A stretch of 64,000 nucleotides of DNA from the NCBI GenBank assembly GCA_030077755.1, contig JAQJZZ010000002.1:310001-374000 (forward strand). The letters run 5' to 3'. Of this stretch, positions 25,689 to 36,119 are shown piece by piece. This DNA comes from Filosporella fistucella. Taxonomy: Eukaryota; Ascomycota; Leotiomycetes; Helotiales. The position numbers and the translations under genes were made by a program. The notes below the pieces were generated by a model. It saw only the letters and a program-made list of their open reading frames with translations, was not told the origin of the DNA and ran no database searches. Numbering within the stretch: the first letter of the stretch is position 1; every line of letters begins with the position of its first letter.

Positions 25689-27502
25689 ATGGCTGCCGTT
25701 GCTGCCCCCGTTCCAGTTCCTGCTGCATTACTAGCAAACGTGAATGATGCTAATTGCTGGAGGACTGCTAGAGGCGAAGCACCAATATTTACTCCAGCAA
25801 ATTATGCACAGCTATACAGATCTCGAAACTATCGCCGGAGAGATTGGAAAGCTAGGGGAATAAATGGTCCCGATTTTACTTACTATGCACCACGAAAGGC
25901 ACTCAAATCCTGGCCAATAACTCCGGAAGACAGGTTGGCAGCTGAACGGTTTCTTTTGACCGATCTAAACGCAGAGCTTCAAATCGCCCCTGCTGGAGCT
26001 CCTCCGACTAGGAAATGGAAGGGCACTAGGCTTCTTGGCCAAGGGAGCTTTGGTCGCGCCTCGTTGTTTGAGTGGACTGGACGCCGTGCTGATGGAATTC
26101 CAGTACCTGCAATAATGAAGGTTGTGGTAAAGGACGCACTTCCTGGTGCACCAGCTGGCATCCTCAATCGTGAAGCAACTCTCCTGGATGCAATTGATAA
26201 TGTCAACACGTTACATCTTAATCATTTGTACCGCCCTCATATCGTTGATGCTAACGCGAACGTCGTTCGCATGTTCCTCATGTACTGCGAGTTAGGCGAC
26301 CTAAACAAACTTATAACGAAAACTTTAAAAGCATCGTGAGTTTTATTCAACATTTTCGTTGTTCATACTCTTATATAAAATCAGAAAATCCCCCGTACAC
26401 TTTGAAGAGATTACCTTATGGCACATCTTTGAATGCCTGGTAGATGCTGCTACGGCGTTATGGTATGGAGCGGAAGCGGTGAAGAATCCTGATGATGGTC
26501 CAAATCCCGATGTTTTCCAAGTCCCTGAAGCTGACAGACCTGCAAATTGGGAAAATATCCTTCATTTTGATCTTAAACCTGAAAATAGTACGTTCCTTTT
26601 AATTGAATGAAACTTTTGCTGACCTCAGGTGATAGTCTTTCTTGATGAAAGAGATGCTGCACATCCGGAACTGCCAGTATTCAAGGTACGAACTACTCTC
26701 ACTGAATTGAAAAGTTAATCACTGAATGTGTACCAGTTTGGAGATTTTGGTCTCTCTCGTTTTCTGCACGACTTGGCGACATGGCCTCAAAGAGAGAATG
26801 CTCGGTTTACAGGTACCACGGACTACTACACACCGGTATATGTATTGATCTAGAAATTCTCAAAATTGATTCTCTAACACATTTCAGGAGCAATTCACAG
26901 AAAGATGGGATTTCAACGATTGGCAATCTGAAGACATAGCGGGAGTATATCGCCAAAGAATGATGGTATGGTCTATTGGCGTTCTGATGTACCAATTGAC
27001 AGTGTTGGATTGTGACCCCCCAGTTATTCAAAGAGCTTTCAATCATCCTGGAATGGCGGATCAACCTGACAGTAGAACAAGGTCGAGACGAACCTACGGC
27101 GAACGTTTGCATGCTGTAAGTGCGAGAGGGGTTAACACTCTGTATTCGAATACACTCACCGACCTTATACATTCTTGCCTCTATGAGCGGCCTAATCGTC
27201 GACCACGTCTTAAAACTCTCAAAGGAATGATAAGGCTCAACAAAAATGCCTTAAGAGCTGGTGGTGCTCAGCCTGACCCATACAAGATATTTCTACCAGA
27301 ACCACTTCCACCGCCCCAGATCAATCGAGTCTTGCGTCCCCCTGCAGAAGGGCTGACTGACCAACAATGCACTTATTACAATTGGGACAAAGAGAAATTC
27401 TGCGAAAATTTTGTAATGAGTCCTCCTGCACCTCCAGGAGCACGTTGCAACCGTCACCCAGTTGTGGCTTTTCCTTATCAGCTACCAAATATGCATATGT
27501 AG
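25689..27502 (+). CDS. Protein-kinase-like protein with C-terminal Cys/His box (copy 3)
   Basis: Predicted 537 aa. Exons are 25689-26335, 26385-26587, 26636-26685, 26737-26835 and 26888-27502. The ATG has an ideal ACCATGG context. The N-terminus is Ala/Val/Pro-rich, then NCWRTARGEAPIFTPANYA, matching the family box. Kinase elements: GQGSFGRASLFEW from G117, AIMKVVVKDAL, a hinge YCELGDLNKLI, LWHIFECLVDAATALWYGAE, HFDLKPEN (HFD at 276-278), GDFG (D303-G305) and GTTDYYTPEQFTERWDF. The C-lobe has VWSIGVLMYQL and SCLYERPNRRP. The tail has C494-x10-C505-x14-C520-x2-H523 followed by FPYQLP, parallel to copy 2. Introns fall at the same protein positions as in copies 2 and 4, except that copy 2 has one extra intron at the hinge. 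No lesion is seen. Confidence 0.89.
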
Positions 27503-28413
27503 ATTGGACATAAGACGTTTTATGTCGAAAACAGAGCTACTGCCTGATCATATTACAATTTTGCTTTACGCACAACGCAGATGCACAGAGCCTTTACTAG
27601 AACCAATTTGGACTTTCTTATAATGCTTGCATAGGCGGGGCAATGAATCTCCTAGCATTGTTTAGAAGCCCAGTATGTTCTGTCTTCCAGACGGCATGCG
27701 AATACAATAGCATGTGAAAGAGAACGTGTTATTTTATATATTGCTGCACATAAATGAGCCCGGGTTAGTATGCAGGAGCCGGCAATATCTCAGCTCGTGT
27801 TAAGATCGTTCGTAGTCTAGGAATAAGTTCAAAAGACTATGTATGGAATTTCCGCCAAAATCTACACTTGCTCATGCTTCATCACAGGAAGTGATAGTGG
27901 AGAGTATGATCTACCCATTCTAATATGTACCAGCTTGTATGGATATTTGATATTTCCCAATTTTTTTTAAATTGGCTCTCCATGGCAAAGGCATTGTCTT
28001 CTTATGATTCACTCTTGAGACTAGCTAAAGAATTCTTTAGAAAGAGATGCACTCTTTCAATTTTATTTCTGCAACAATAGTCTAGAATTTTTGATGAAAG
28101 CAATAGAAAATGCAATCGGTTGTTTGCTGACGTTTGCAGAACTCTTTGTTATTGTCCCTTTCACCAAATCAAGTTACTGGTAGAACAAAGCTTTACTCAT
28201 ATCACTTCAAAGTTGATTGTTCTATAACCCAATAACTCAGTCTTTCAGAGAACCAGTTCAAACTCATACTGTAGTCCCTCTTTTACACACTTAAAATAAA
28301 ATTTCGGGCAATCCACATTTCCTATTGTAGATTATCTTTTCCTGCGGCTTGAAGCCCGAAATCTCAATACTGTTTGATCCCACGTGTTGGGTACTGCTTT
28401 GAACGGAGAGACC
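27503..28413. other. Spacer between kinase-like copies 3 and 4
   Basis: About 0.9 kb, AT-rich, with no coding signal. It holds the 3' end of copy 3 and the promoter of copy 4. Confidence 0.45.
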
Positions 28414-30512
28414 ATGTATAACCTTAGAAACAGAGTTGGGAGGGTTTTCGGTGGCCAACCAGCGGGAAAGTATCCACAGGGGGTCAAAAAAAACAAGCCA
28501 CAGCCGAAAAACCCTGCTGCCCAAAAATTCCAAAAGGACCAACTGTTACCAAATCAATCTTGGAGAAAGTCAATGTGTGGCGGGTTTATAGAGGCGAACC
28601 AAAGACGACTATGGATGAGCTCAAAACATATTATCGTCGAATTGAATATACTGGACCACGGCAACCAGGTGCAGCTTCAGGTCCAGGAACACAGACTGCA
28701 GACGGAGCTGCTCCTGCGGGGACATCAGGAGGGGCTGGACCAGCTCAAGCTGCTGCATGGTCTGGCGAGCCGGGCCAAGGCGATATAGATAATTTTCTCC
28801 AGCTAAATTTGCCAGAATTTCCATCGCCAGACTATAGGGCGAGGAAGTTTCTTGGAGCTGGAACTTTTGGAATGGTAGGTTTGTGGGAATATCAAGGCGA
28901 TGATGATTACAGAAGAGGCGAATGCATTGTGGTGAAGTATTCGCGAAGGGAGGACTCCGGCTTCAAGGATGAGGCCAAGCATATGAGACTTCTTCAAGGA
29001 GAAGGTTCTGTCCATGTATCTAATCTAAGAGCAGATACTCCCGGTCTAGGACAGGCTGGCTATGGGGAGAGAATCTACATGGATTATTATCGTTTGGGGT
29101 CACTAGATGCGTTGTTGAGTAGAAGAATACAAAGGTTAGTAGTATTCTATTCGACTTATCATATTTCAAGAACATACACTAATAGCTTCAAATTCATAGT
29201 CAGAAACCATTCCATGAGCTGACTCTATGGTATATGTTCAAGTGTTTGGTGGATGGATGCAGTACAATGGAGCTGGCAGGGGGAGAATATACTTACGACG
29301 CTAATGCGAACCCAAGAGTTCAAGCCCCCAACAAGCATATTAGTGGCTGGACACAACTGGTGCATTTCGATATGAAACCAGACAATGGTGAGGACACTGT
29401 ATACCATGATTTGGTGCAGAAGGCTGATCTCACAAAGTTTTGCTAGGGGAGAGAGACTCGAGTCACGTTTCATGGCCGGTTGGCAAGGTATTTTTCTTTT
29501 GATGTCCAGATTTCAGGCTACCAATTATCTCTAACAAACCAAAACAGATCGCCGATTTTGGAGTAATGGAAGGAATTGCCGATGCGGCGGATCGAAGAGT
29601 GAAAACAATGGATATCAATGAGAGATATAGGAGTACGTCGAGTCTAGTTAAATTTTATTCCAAGATAACGATGCCAAGAAGTATCTGTCTAAATGCTGAT
29701 TGTCGTTTTATTTTGCGACAAATCTATTTGCAATGCTAATTTTTCTATAGCTGCCGGAACACCAGGCTACTATGCACCTGTGAGTAACATCGAATTTGAT
29801 AATATGAAGTACTCTTACTGATATCCAAAAGGAACAATTCACAGAACGGTGGGACTTTTCAGACTGGAGGACGGGCGAGATAGCTGGATCCTACGGCTCA
29901 CATACCAACGTTTGGGGTATTGGATGCATCATGTACCAGCTTATAAACCTCTCTACTGCCAGCCCAGATGGGGAGAAATTCTTTAATCACCAAGGGGGTG
30001 GTGCTTCTAAACTGACTTACGGGGTTCCGATTACAAATAGTGCTTATTCTCAAGAATTGAAAAACAAGATCCATAGCTGTCTATACGACCTACCGTCTCA
30101 AAGACCGACGCTCAGAGTGTTGAAAGAAGAGGTCCACCTGGCTATCGATGCACTTGAGAGGATTGCTGATCCAGTCGAACCATGGGAAGATTTTGATCCA
30201 GATCCACCTCCACCGCCTAAGGGTAGCGCAGGTGGGAATGGAGGGAATGGAGGAAGGAACGGAGGAGAGAACGGAGGAGGGAACGGAGGAGGGAATGCTG
30301 GGGGGAACAAGAAGAGGAAAGACGATGGAAGAGGAGGAGGGAAGGGTGGAGGTAGGGTAGGTAAGGGGAAAGTCGTCAAGCGTGGCGCTGTGCGGAAAAA
30401 TGTGAAAGTGAAGGGTGGCGATAATTTCATAGACAAGGCCACAAGGTTTTTTGGATTGCCTGGATGGCCTGCATCTGACTCACTATTTGCAGATGATACC
30501 GCTATCGAATAG
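28414..30512 (+). CDS. Protein-kinase-like protein with Gly/Asn-rich basic tail (copy 4); 5' end uncertain
   Basis: Exons after the uncertain start: to 29134, then 29200-29387, 29438-29487, 29548-29632, 29751-29779 and 29832-30512. Elements: NVWRVYRGEPKTTMDELKTYY (family box), GAGTFGMVGLWEY, CIVVKYSRRE, DYYRLGSLDALL, LWYMFKCLVDGC, HFDMKPDN, ADFG, GTPGYYAPEQFTERWDF, VWGIGCIMYQL and SCLYDLPSQRP. Catalytic residues are intact, and one extra intron interrupts the activation segment. The Cys/His box is missing; instead there is PDPPPPPKG, a long Gly/Asn run and a Lys/Arg-rich stretch that could be a nuclear-localisation or nucleic-acid-binding tail. The natural ATG at 28414 is in a different frame from the kinase part; the shift lies between about 28480 and 28550, near an A8 run. 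This may be a real frameshift, an assembly error or an unseen intron. Confidence 0.75.
30228..30358 (+). repeat. Imperfect G-rich tandem repeat inside copy 4 coding sequence
   Basis: Reiterated units close to GGAGGGAAYGGA encode the Gly/Asn-rich tract of kinase-like copy 4. The units vary in spacing, so it is an imperfect minisatellite. Length variation between strains would be expected. Confidence 0.7.
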
Positions 30513-30753
30513 TTTGGTCATTCTAGTTCATTCGGGCTGTTCAATAATCAAGATCATTTGAAAGTCAGGCTGTTCATATAGAGCACATTTTACATGTCTT
30601 CCGAAGTTCTGGGAATGCCAAATCCACCCATTGGAACACAGGTCCAATTTACCATAGATCTGTGGCTTTGGCAACTCGACCGAACCCTTTGGTCATCCAT
30701 ATCTCAAACTCCCCTTCATAATTTATCCTAGAGTTGAAAACTCTCGCCTCACT

Positions 30754-31345
30754 TTACCCTTGTGTCATCGACTTCGCTCTCCAATTTCCTGGCGCTATCG
30801 CAGAACCTAAAGTGATGATAATTCCCTCGTATTGTACCCCTTTCTTTTCGTGATGAAGGTTCCTTGTGATGGCTTCGGCATCATCATAATCTGAATCTGT
30901 GCTTTCAGACTCGTGATTGGGATGTGTTCCTAGATTTCCAACAGTGAATAGGTGAAGTCGAGTCATGAGTTCGAAGTTAGGAAGAACAGCGAGAGCAAAC
31001 TCTGATTCGTGGGTTTTATCATCAAAGCCTTCAAAGTGACTTGGCAAGAACAACGGATGCTTGTAAACCAGTTTCTCAAGGTTTGGGAGGGTTATGAGGA
31101 TATCTTTCAACCATTCGAGTGAGACCTGATTTGCGGTACCGGAAGTGACATTCATAAGGCCCAGCTGACGAATTTTTCCGGCCGGTTTCTTCGCTCATCC
31201 TAGAGGAAGTTGATATAGCACATTGCTGTCGTGATTCCAATGGAGTTTGATGGACTCCAATCTCATCAAGAAGTACTGAAGCAGGACTTTCACAACTTCA
31301 ACACTGCTTCCCATTGTTCCTCGTCCGGCACTTCAGAATCAAGTA
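30754..31345 (-). pseudogene. F-box/leucine-rich-repeat-like relic
   Basis: The minus-strand frame from 31155 reads SLEWLKDILITLPNLEKLVY and later VLPNFELMTRLHLFTVGNLG, the wording of fungal F-box/LRR-type proteins. Upstream the same frame continues as KVLLQYFLMRLESIKLHWN and VLYQLPLG, then TGA, then AKKPAGKIRQLGL. Further upstream the protein-like stretch PDEEQWEAVLKL is in another frame. At least one stop and one frameshift therefore break it. No F-box start is found. The assignment to a family is tentative. Confidence 0.45.
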
Positions 31346-32256
31346 CAAATTATATGCTAAACGTTGTGCAGACACAGAATTCCATTTGTGAATAATTTCG
31401 TGAATGTTCCACTAAGAGGTCGACGTGAGATTATAGGCACTAGACATATAATTAAACAACGTGAATAATAGAGGAATGCTGCCATACGCTGAACAATTAA
31501 GCAGCAAGACATATCATTCTTCCAAAAATACCGGCGAATCAACAATGACATGAGAGTTTTCTCCTTCAACGAAGTGGACACACTGGCATGGGTGAGAAGA
31601 CCTCTTAAATGCATTTTCCAGTTAGGTAGTATATGTATAGTGTTAACGAAGTGAATTATATAGAAAGGCCTCTTGGTGTAGTTGGCAACACACATTTCTG
31701 TTTCAAGAATAGGAGTGAGACGTGAGTTCAAATCTTGCAGAGACTTAATTGGGGTGTTTCATATCAATTGAAAGGTTGGTAGGAACATCTCCAATTTTTT
31801 TTCCCCCTTGTGCTCTATTCTTCCTTCCACACCCCTTTTTCTGCGTGTTATCAGATCTTGCCTCTTCTTTGAAATATTCACACAATGCATATTGCACAAG
31901 TAAAGCTGATAAGTTACGCTCAGATTGTATTCTGCTGTCTAGTCGTAGACTAGAGATACCATACTTGACCTTTTAGGTGAGATATAGTAGACCTAATTTA
32001 TCTGTATTACATTAGAATGTTCAGCTATCGAAACAGCCTAGCAGTCAAGTAGCGGATGTAAGAATAGCTGCTTGATCCAATAAAGATAGGTTGAGTGGAT
32101 TTGGATGTATAGCAGTGTATCGATATAACTAGGTCCTGTCCCTTCACCCTTCAAGGAGGATTAAGGTAACGATCTAAGTTCGCTCTACTCAGCCGATAGA
32201 GGTTTATTAGCATGTGCTGGATTTACCGAGTTATCTTATACATGGGAAGGGCAACA
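31346..32256. other. Spacer containing a tRNA-like segment
   Basis: About 0.9 kb downstream of the DUF4185-like gene. Apart from the tRNA-like sequence at 31667-31745 no supported element is visible. Frames of up to 124 codons on the minus strand lack motifs. Confidence 0.4.
31667..31745 (+). tRNA. tRNA-like sequence, probably a degenerate tRNA or SINE head
   Basis: A 79-nt stretch can be folded partly as a tRNA. The 7-bp acceptor stem GGCCTCT/AGAGACT has one mismatch and one wobble. The D-arm has GTGT/ACAC around AGTTGGCA. The T-arm GTGAG/CTTGC closes a perfect T-loop TTCAAAT. The anticodon arm is poor: only a 4-bp TTCT/AGAA helix with a six-base loop, and the variable region is too long. 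The A-box and B-box are recognisable. I read it as a pseudo-tRNA or the head of a tRNA-derived SINE, not a working tRNA. Confidence 0.35.
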
Positions 32257-33605
32257 TCATTTCAAGAACCCCTGTAGCCGCCCTTTCACTTTGTCTACGA
32301 ACGAATCTTCCTGCTTGGTAAGTCCAACTTGTGATCCCGCTACTCCCCCAAATTGCTTCAAAGACACCTTAGCAGCGACGACCTTCCCCCTCATTCCACC
32401 CTCGCTCCAGCTCACCATTAACTCCCCTTTCCCCTCATCGAATGCCCACGGATGTGCAAAATGGCAGTATGTAAATTTTGAATCTTGCTGGGGATTCTTT
32501 TGAGGCGCTGGAATTAACTGCTTAACATCCCATGGCCCACCAGGATGCGGGGCAGTACCGATATGCACAATACTGTCAGCAAAACTATTACACCCAACAA
32601 ACACCCATTCTTTTCCTAGTCCGAAAAGCTTCGAGTGCCAAATAGTGCCATGTTGCATGTCCGTCAGAACTGGATGGCATTTTGACATATCATGTTGGAA
32701 GCTTCGGCCATCGAAATACTCGTAGCAATCTAGACGCTTCAGATGCACCAATGGAACTCGAGCAAGGACAACGTTTCTTGAGTTGGACCCTGAGCCGTGG
32801 CCATAAGCGTAGACATAATGTTCATGACGGATGGCAGAGAATGTACCGAACCTCGGCTCAGATGCCTACTGAATCTTAGCAAGCGTTTGAGAGCGAGAAC
32901 CCCATACTCACGTTGAATAGTACATCGTCGTCAGGAGTTCGAGTCATAAAGATCTGGTATGTTGCAGTGTTGAGAGACACATTTGCAATGCCTGTATGAT
33001 GAATCTTCTCTTCCCATTTATGCTTGTTCTGAAAATTTTTTTAACCATTTGTTTTATGATTCCAAACTCCCAGAACGACATACTATTTGACTATTTTGAA
33101 AATATGTAAATCCTTCGGCGACCCCGCCCTGGTGACAGTCTCTCCACACAATACCGCCAAAGCACCAAGTACTAGTCCGATATTGGTCATCATCTCTGTC
33201 ACTTGGAATATGAGGTGGATTTGTAGGCACGGATCCATTATGCTCTACTCCACAATACGTCGACAGTTGTGGTTTGCTGATATCTTTCACGACTGATGCG
33301 TTGGCACACGTGACGCCAACGAATTTCTTGTTCCCATTATGGACAAATGTATCGCCAAACTGAAATACAGGGATCCCGTTTACAACAGAAGAGCAGCCGA
33401 TATCTCGAGGGTAGTATCGGCCATTTGCTACATTGGACAGCATTAGCGATAATCTACAATTGTAGCCAAAGACTCTGGACCATCCTGACAAATGCAAGCT
33501 ACAACATTGGTACTCACTATCCTCTAAGTAACCGAGATCCTTTGTATGAATCACTTTTGGAGGCCATTCGCAGTACCTGGTATGAGAAACTTGCTGAGAT
33601 TCCAT
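32257..33605 (-). CDS. DUF4185-like protein
   Basis: Predicted 385 aa with exons 33518-33605, 33084-33427, 32912-33028 and 32257-32865 on the minus strand; all phases join. The N-terminal part contains VIHTKDLGYLED, then YYPRDIGCSSVVNGIPVFQFGDTFVHN, the pattern of the DUF4185 family (a beta-propeller-like fold related to glycoside hydrolases). Later parts show FGTFSAIRHEHYVYAYGHG, VVLARVPLVHLKRLDCYEYFDG and WSEGGMRGKVVAAKVSL, repeated aromatic blade-like segments. No signal peptide is evident, so the location is unclear. The enzymatic activity of this family in fungi is not established. The ATG at 33605 is the first in frame. The gene is isolated, with gaps on both sides. Confidence 0.72.
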
Positions 33606-34974
33606 AATTGATTTCTCCTTTAGGTGCGATTGATATTGAAGTGTTCACATGAAATTCTGGCACGCTTCAAGTGGGGGGAAAACGGTACGCACTATATAAA
33701 ATCCCTTAGGGTCTACATCAAGATTCATGAACTTGTGTCTTCAAATTACGTCAGATTCTCTCGAGAGTTCAAAACCGAATCTGAACTACTTCACATGTTC
33801 GTTCCTGCTTCTGCTTCCCCGCAGTTACCGAGGCGACATTTAGCCCCTGAATTGAGTCGGCAGTCGTATTTGGGGCAGACCTGAAGAGATCGTGTTCAAA
33901 AGCATCGCAAGATGACATCTGAAAAAAGTTTGAGGGTTTCCAATCCTCGGTCGAGTCGTATCTGAACTGCTTAAATTGAAAATCCATTTGGGACTTTGTA
34001 AGAAGCACGTGACACTGTCACTCGACGGCATGATCACGATGACTTAATACGGCTTACCTCTCTTTTTCTGGCACAGGTTCCAGAGATACCTGACAAGGTT
34101 GAAAAGCAGGCTGTCGAGGATAGCTCACGATAACAGGATGGATAATGAAAAGGTTGCCACATCCCGTGACTTGAAACAATGGTTATAAAGGCAGGGACCA
34201 ATACAATTAAAGCAACAGCATGGAAACGAACATATAAGCCACTTGTAAATATTCTAGAACGCAGAGATTCAAGTGCAGACCTTTCTTCTAAACCGGATAT
34301 TTTCAAATTACCAAGTAAGAAAATGTTCGATACGAATGACTAAGGGCCAAATATCTAACCCATGCAAGGCGAAGATGAGCTCGAGCTCAGCCTTTATAGG
34401 ATGGCCAACATACTTATTTCTGGACGAGGCTCTTCACGTCTCAGTTTCTAAAAGCATTCGGGAAGGAACGCGAAAGCGAAGTTCCCTCAGACCTCCAACA
34501 TGGCTGACTGGACTGCGCCTCGTTGAAATTTTGGTACCGACGTCAACCGGGTCAAAAGGTTCTCTCTCCTTTGCTGAAGGAAGATATGGCGAATAAGCAA
34601 TTTAGTACTTGGGAACAATGAACTTGTTGGGAATCCCATTGTGGAAATAGTGCAAGCGCCTACTGGAAAAGAGTACCGGTGGCGGAGGGAAAACCGCGAG
34701 GCTGAAGCTTATTTGGCATGTCAAAAATGGAATTTAGGCATTTGGATGTTGTTGCATCCCCCTGAAATGGTAGGCCATCATCATGCTGATGGGCGGCACA
34801 ATTTACTAGGCTGGGTTGGAATCTAGATGCGAGGAGCGAGATGGGGATGAGGAGTGCTCTGGCATTAAACGTGCGATCCCTTGAGTTCACATCGAAGATT
34901 CTGAATCTCTCTTTCCTTTTTAGACTGTATGAACTTTACACCTTTCTTGTAGCGTCCCTCCAACACTCTCGATA
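33606..34974. other. Intergenic spacer, 1.4 kb
   Basis: Divergent gap holding promoters of the DUF4185-like gene and the membrane protein at 34975. Short frames of up to 107 codons on the plus strand show no motif. Nothing else is seen. Confidence 0.45.
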
Positions 34975-35891
34975 ATGGTTCCAGCGATCAAGTTCCAGAC
35001 TGTGCTTCTACTGCCGTTCCTAGCGCCCCGAGTATTTGCGGATAGTTTCAACTACCCCGCCGAAGGAAGCACGATTAAAAATGGTGGAGATCTGTCTAAA
35101 GTACCGGTATTCAAAGTCGGAGATCAGCAGCAGATATTATGGAACACAGATACTCCAGGCGCAGGAGTGAGGCTTGCACTATGGCAGAACGGCAATCCAG
35201 GAGTGCAGCAACTTCTCTGTGGTAAGCTACGAGAGGGATGTCCAAGAGCTGAGTTGATTCGATTTCAGGAAATTGTACCACTGGATTATTTAATTGGGGC
35301 GGTCGGCCAGCACAAGATTTGAAAGATGGAAACCTATTCTTTCTACAATTATATACTGCCGAGGGGGGAACCAGTCCTTTGGCAACATCCCGCTACTTCA
35401 ATATGACGGACGGAGCGACAACTTCGACGACAAGCTCAACGACATCTGCTTCTTCTACCACATCTTCAACAAGTGCAGCACCTACTGCTGGTTCGCAAAT
35501 CACAAAGTCAGGCTCAACAACGAGTGCGACAACATCGTCGACAGCTAGTGACACACCCAAAGACACGGGAAACGACGCAACGAAAATAGGCCTTGGTGTT
35601 GGTTTGGGAGTCGGAATTAGCATCGTGTTGGCAGCCGCCGCGCTACTCTTTTTCCGCCATCGGCGTAAGAAGAGTGGCATTGAGAAACCCGTTTCGCTAA
35701 TGGGGAGCATCGCAACAAATCCTTTAAAGCCACAAGATGGAACGTATTACCAACCTGTATATCAACCACCGCATGAGGTATATTCCCCGCCAGAACAGTC
35801 TTCCAATGTGTATAAGTCGGAACTACCTGGGGCAATGGAGACTCCGCCGGTGACGCAGTTTGAACTTCCAGCAAATGATGTGCATAGATAA
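34975..35891 (+). CDS. Single-pass Ser/Thr-rich cell-surface protein, possible wall sensor
   Basis: Predicted 289 aa; exons 34975-35221 and 35269-35891. Residues 1-22 form a signal peptide ending VFA. The extracellular domain contains DQQQILWNTDTPGAGVRLALWQNG, LLCGNCTTGLFNW and LQLYTAEGG, a small domain common in fungal surface proteins. A Ser/Thr/Ala-rich, probably O-mannosylated stem follows, then one transmembrane helix at about 189-211 (IGLGVGLGVGISIVLAAAAL) and a stop-transfer RHRRKK. The cytoplasmic tail is Pro/Tyr-rich (TYYQPVYQPPHEVYSPPEQ). The layout recalls Mid2/Wsc-type wall-stress sensors, but I see no WSC cysteine pattern, so sensing is a guess. Confidence 0.85.
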
Positions 35892-36119
35892 TGTGGAGGA
35901 TAGTTGTAAGAAACCGCGATCAACCGAGAGGCGTTCGGGAAATACCATTTGTATAGATTAGGAATATCGTGCTTAAAATATTCAACACATGTAATCCAAC
36001 TTCAAAATGCGACTGCTTAGAATCCATCGCCAGTCAGGACAATGTTGCGTGGGTATACAAAGCAGGAAAGCATTAGGAAACTAACCTACCTCGTGTCATA
36101 TAACTAAATGATTGAAGTT

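Noticed and set aside
32930..32950. B-box-like GTTCGAGTC suggesting a tRNA
   Set aside because: It lies within exon 3 of the DUF4185-like gene and no A-box or stems accompany it.
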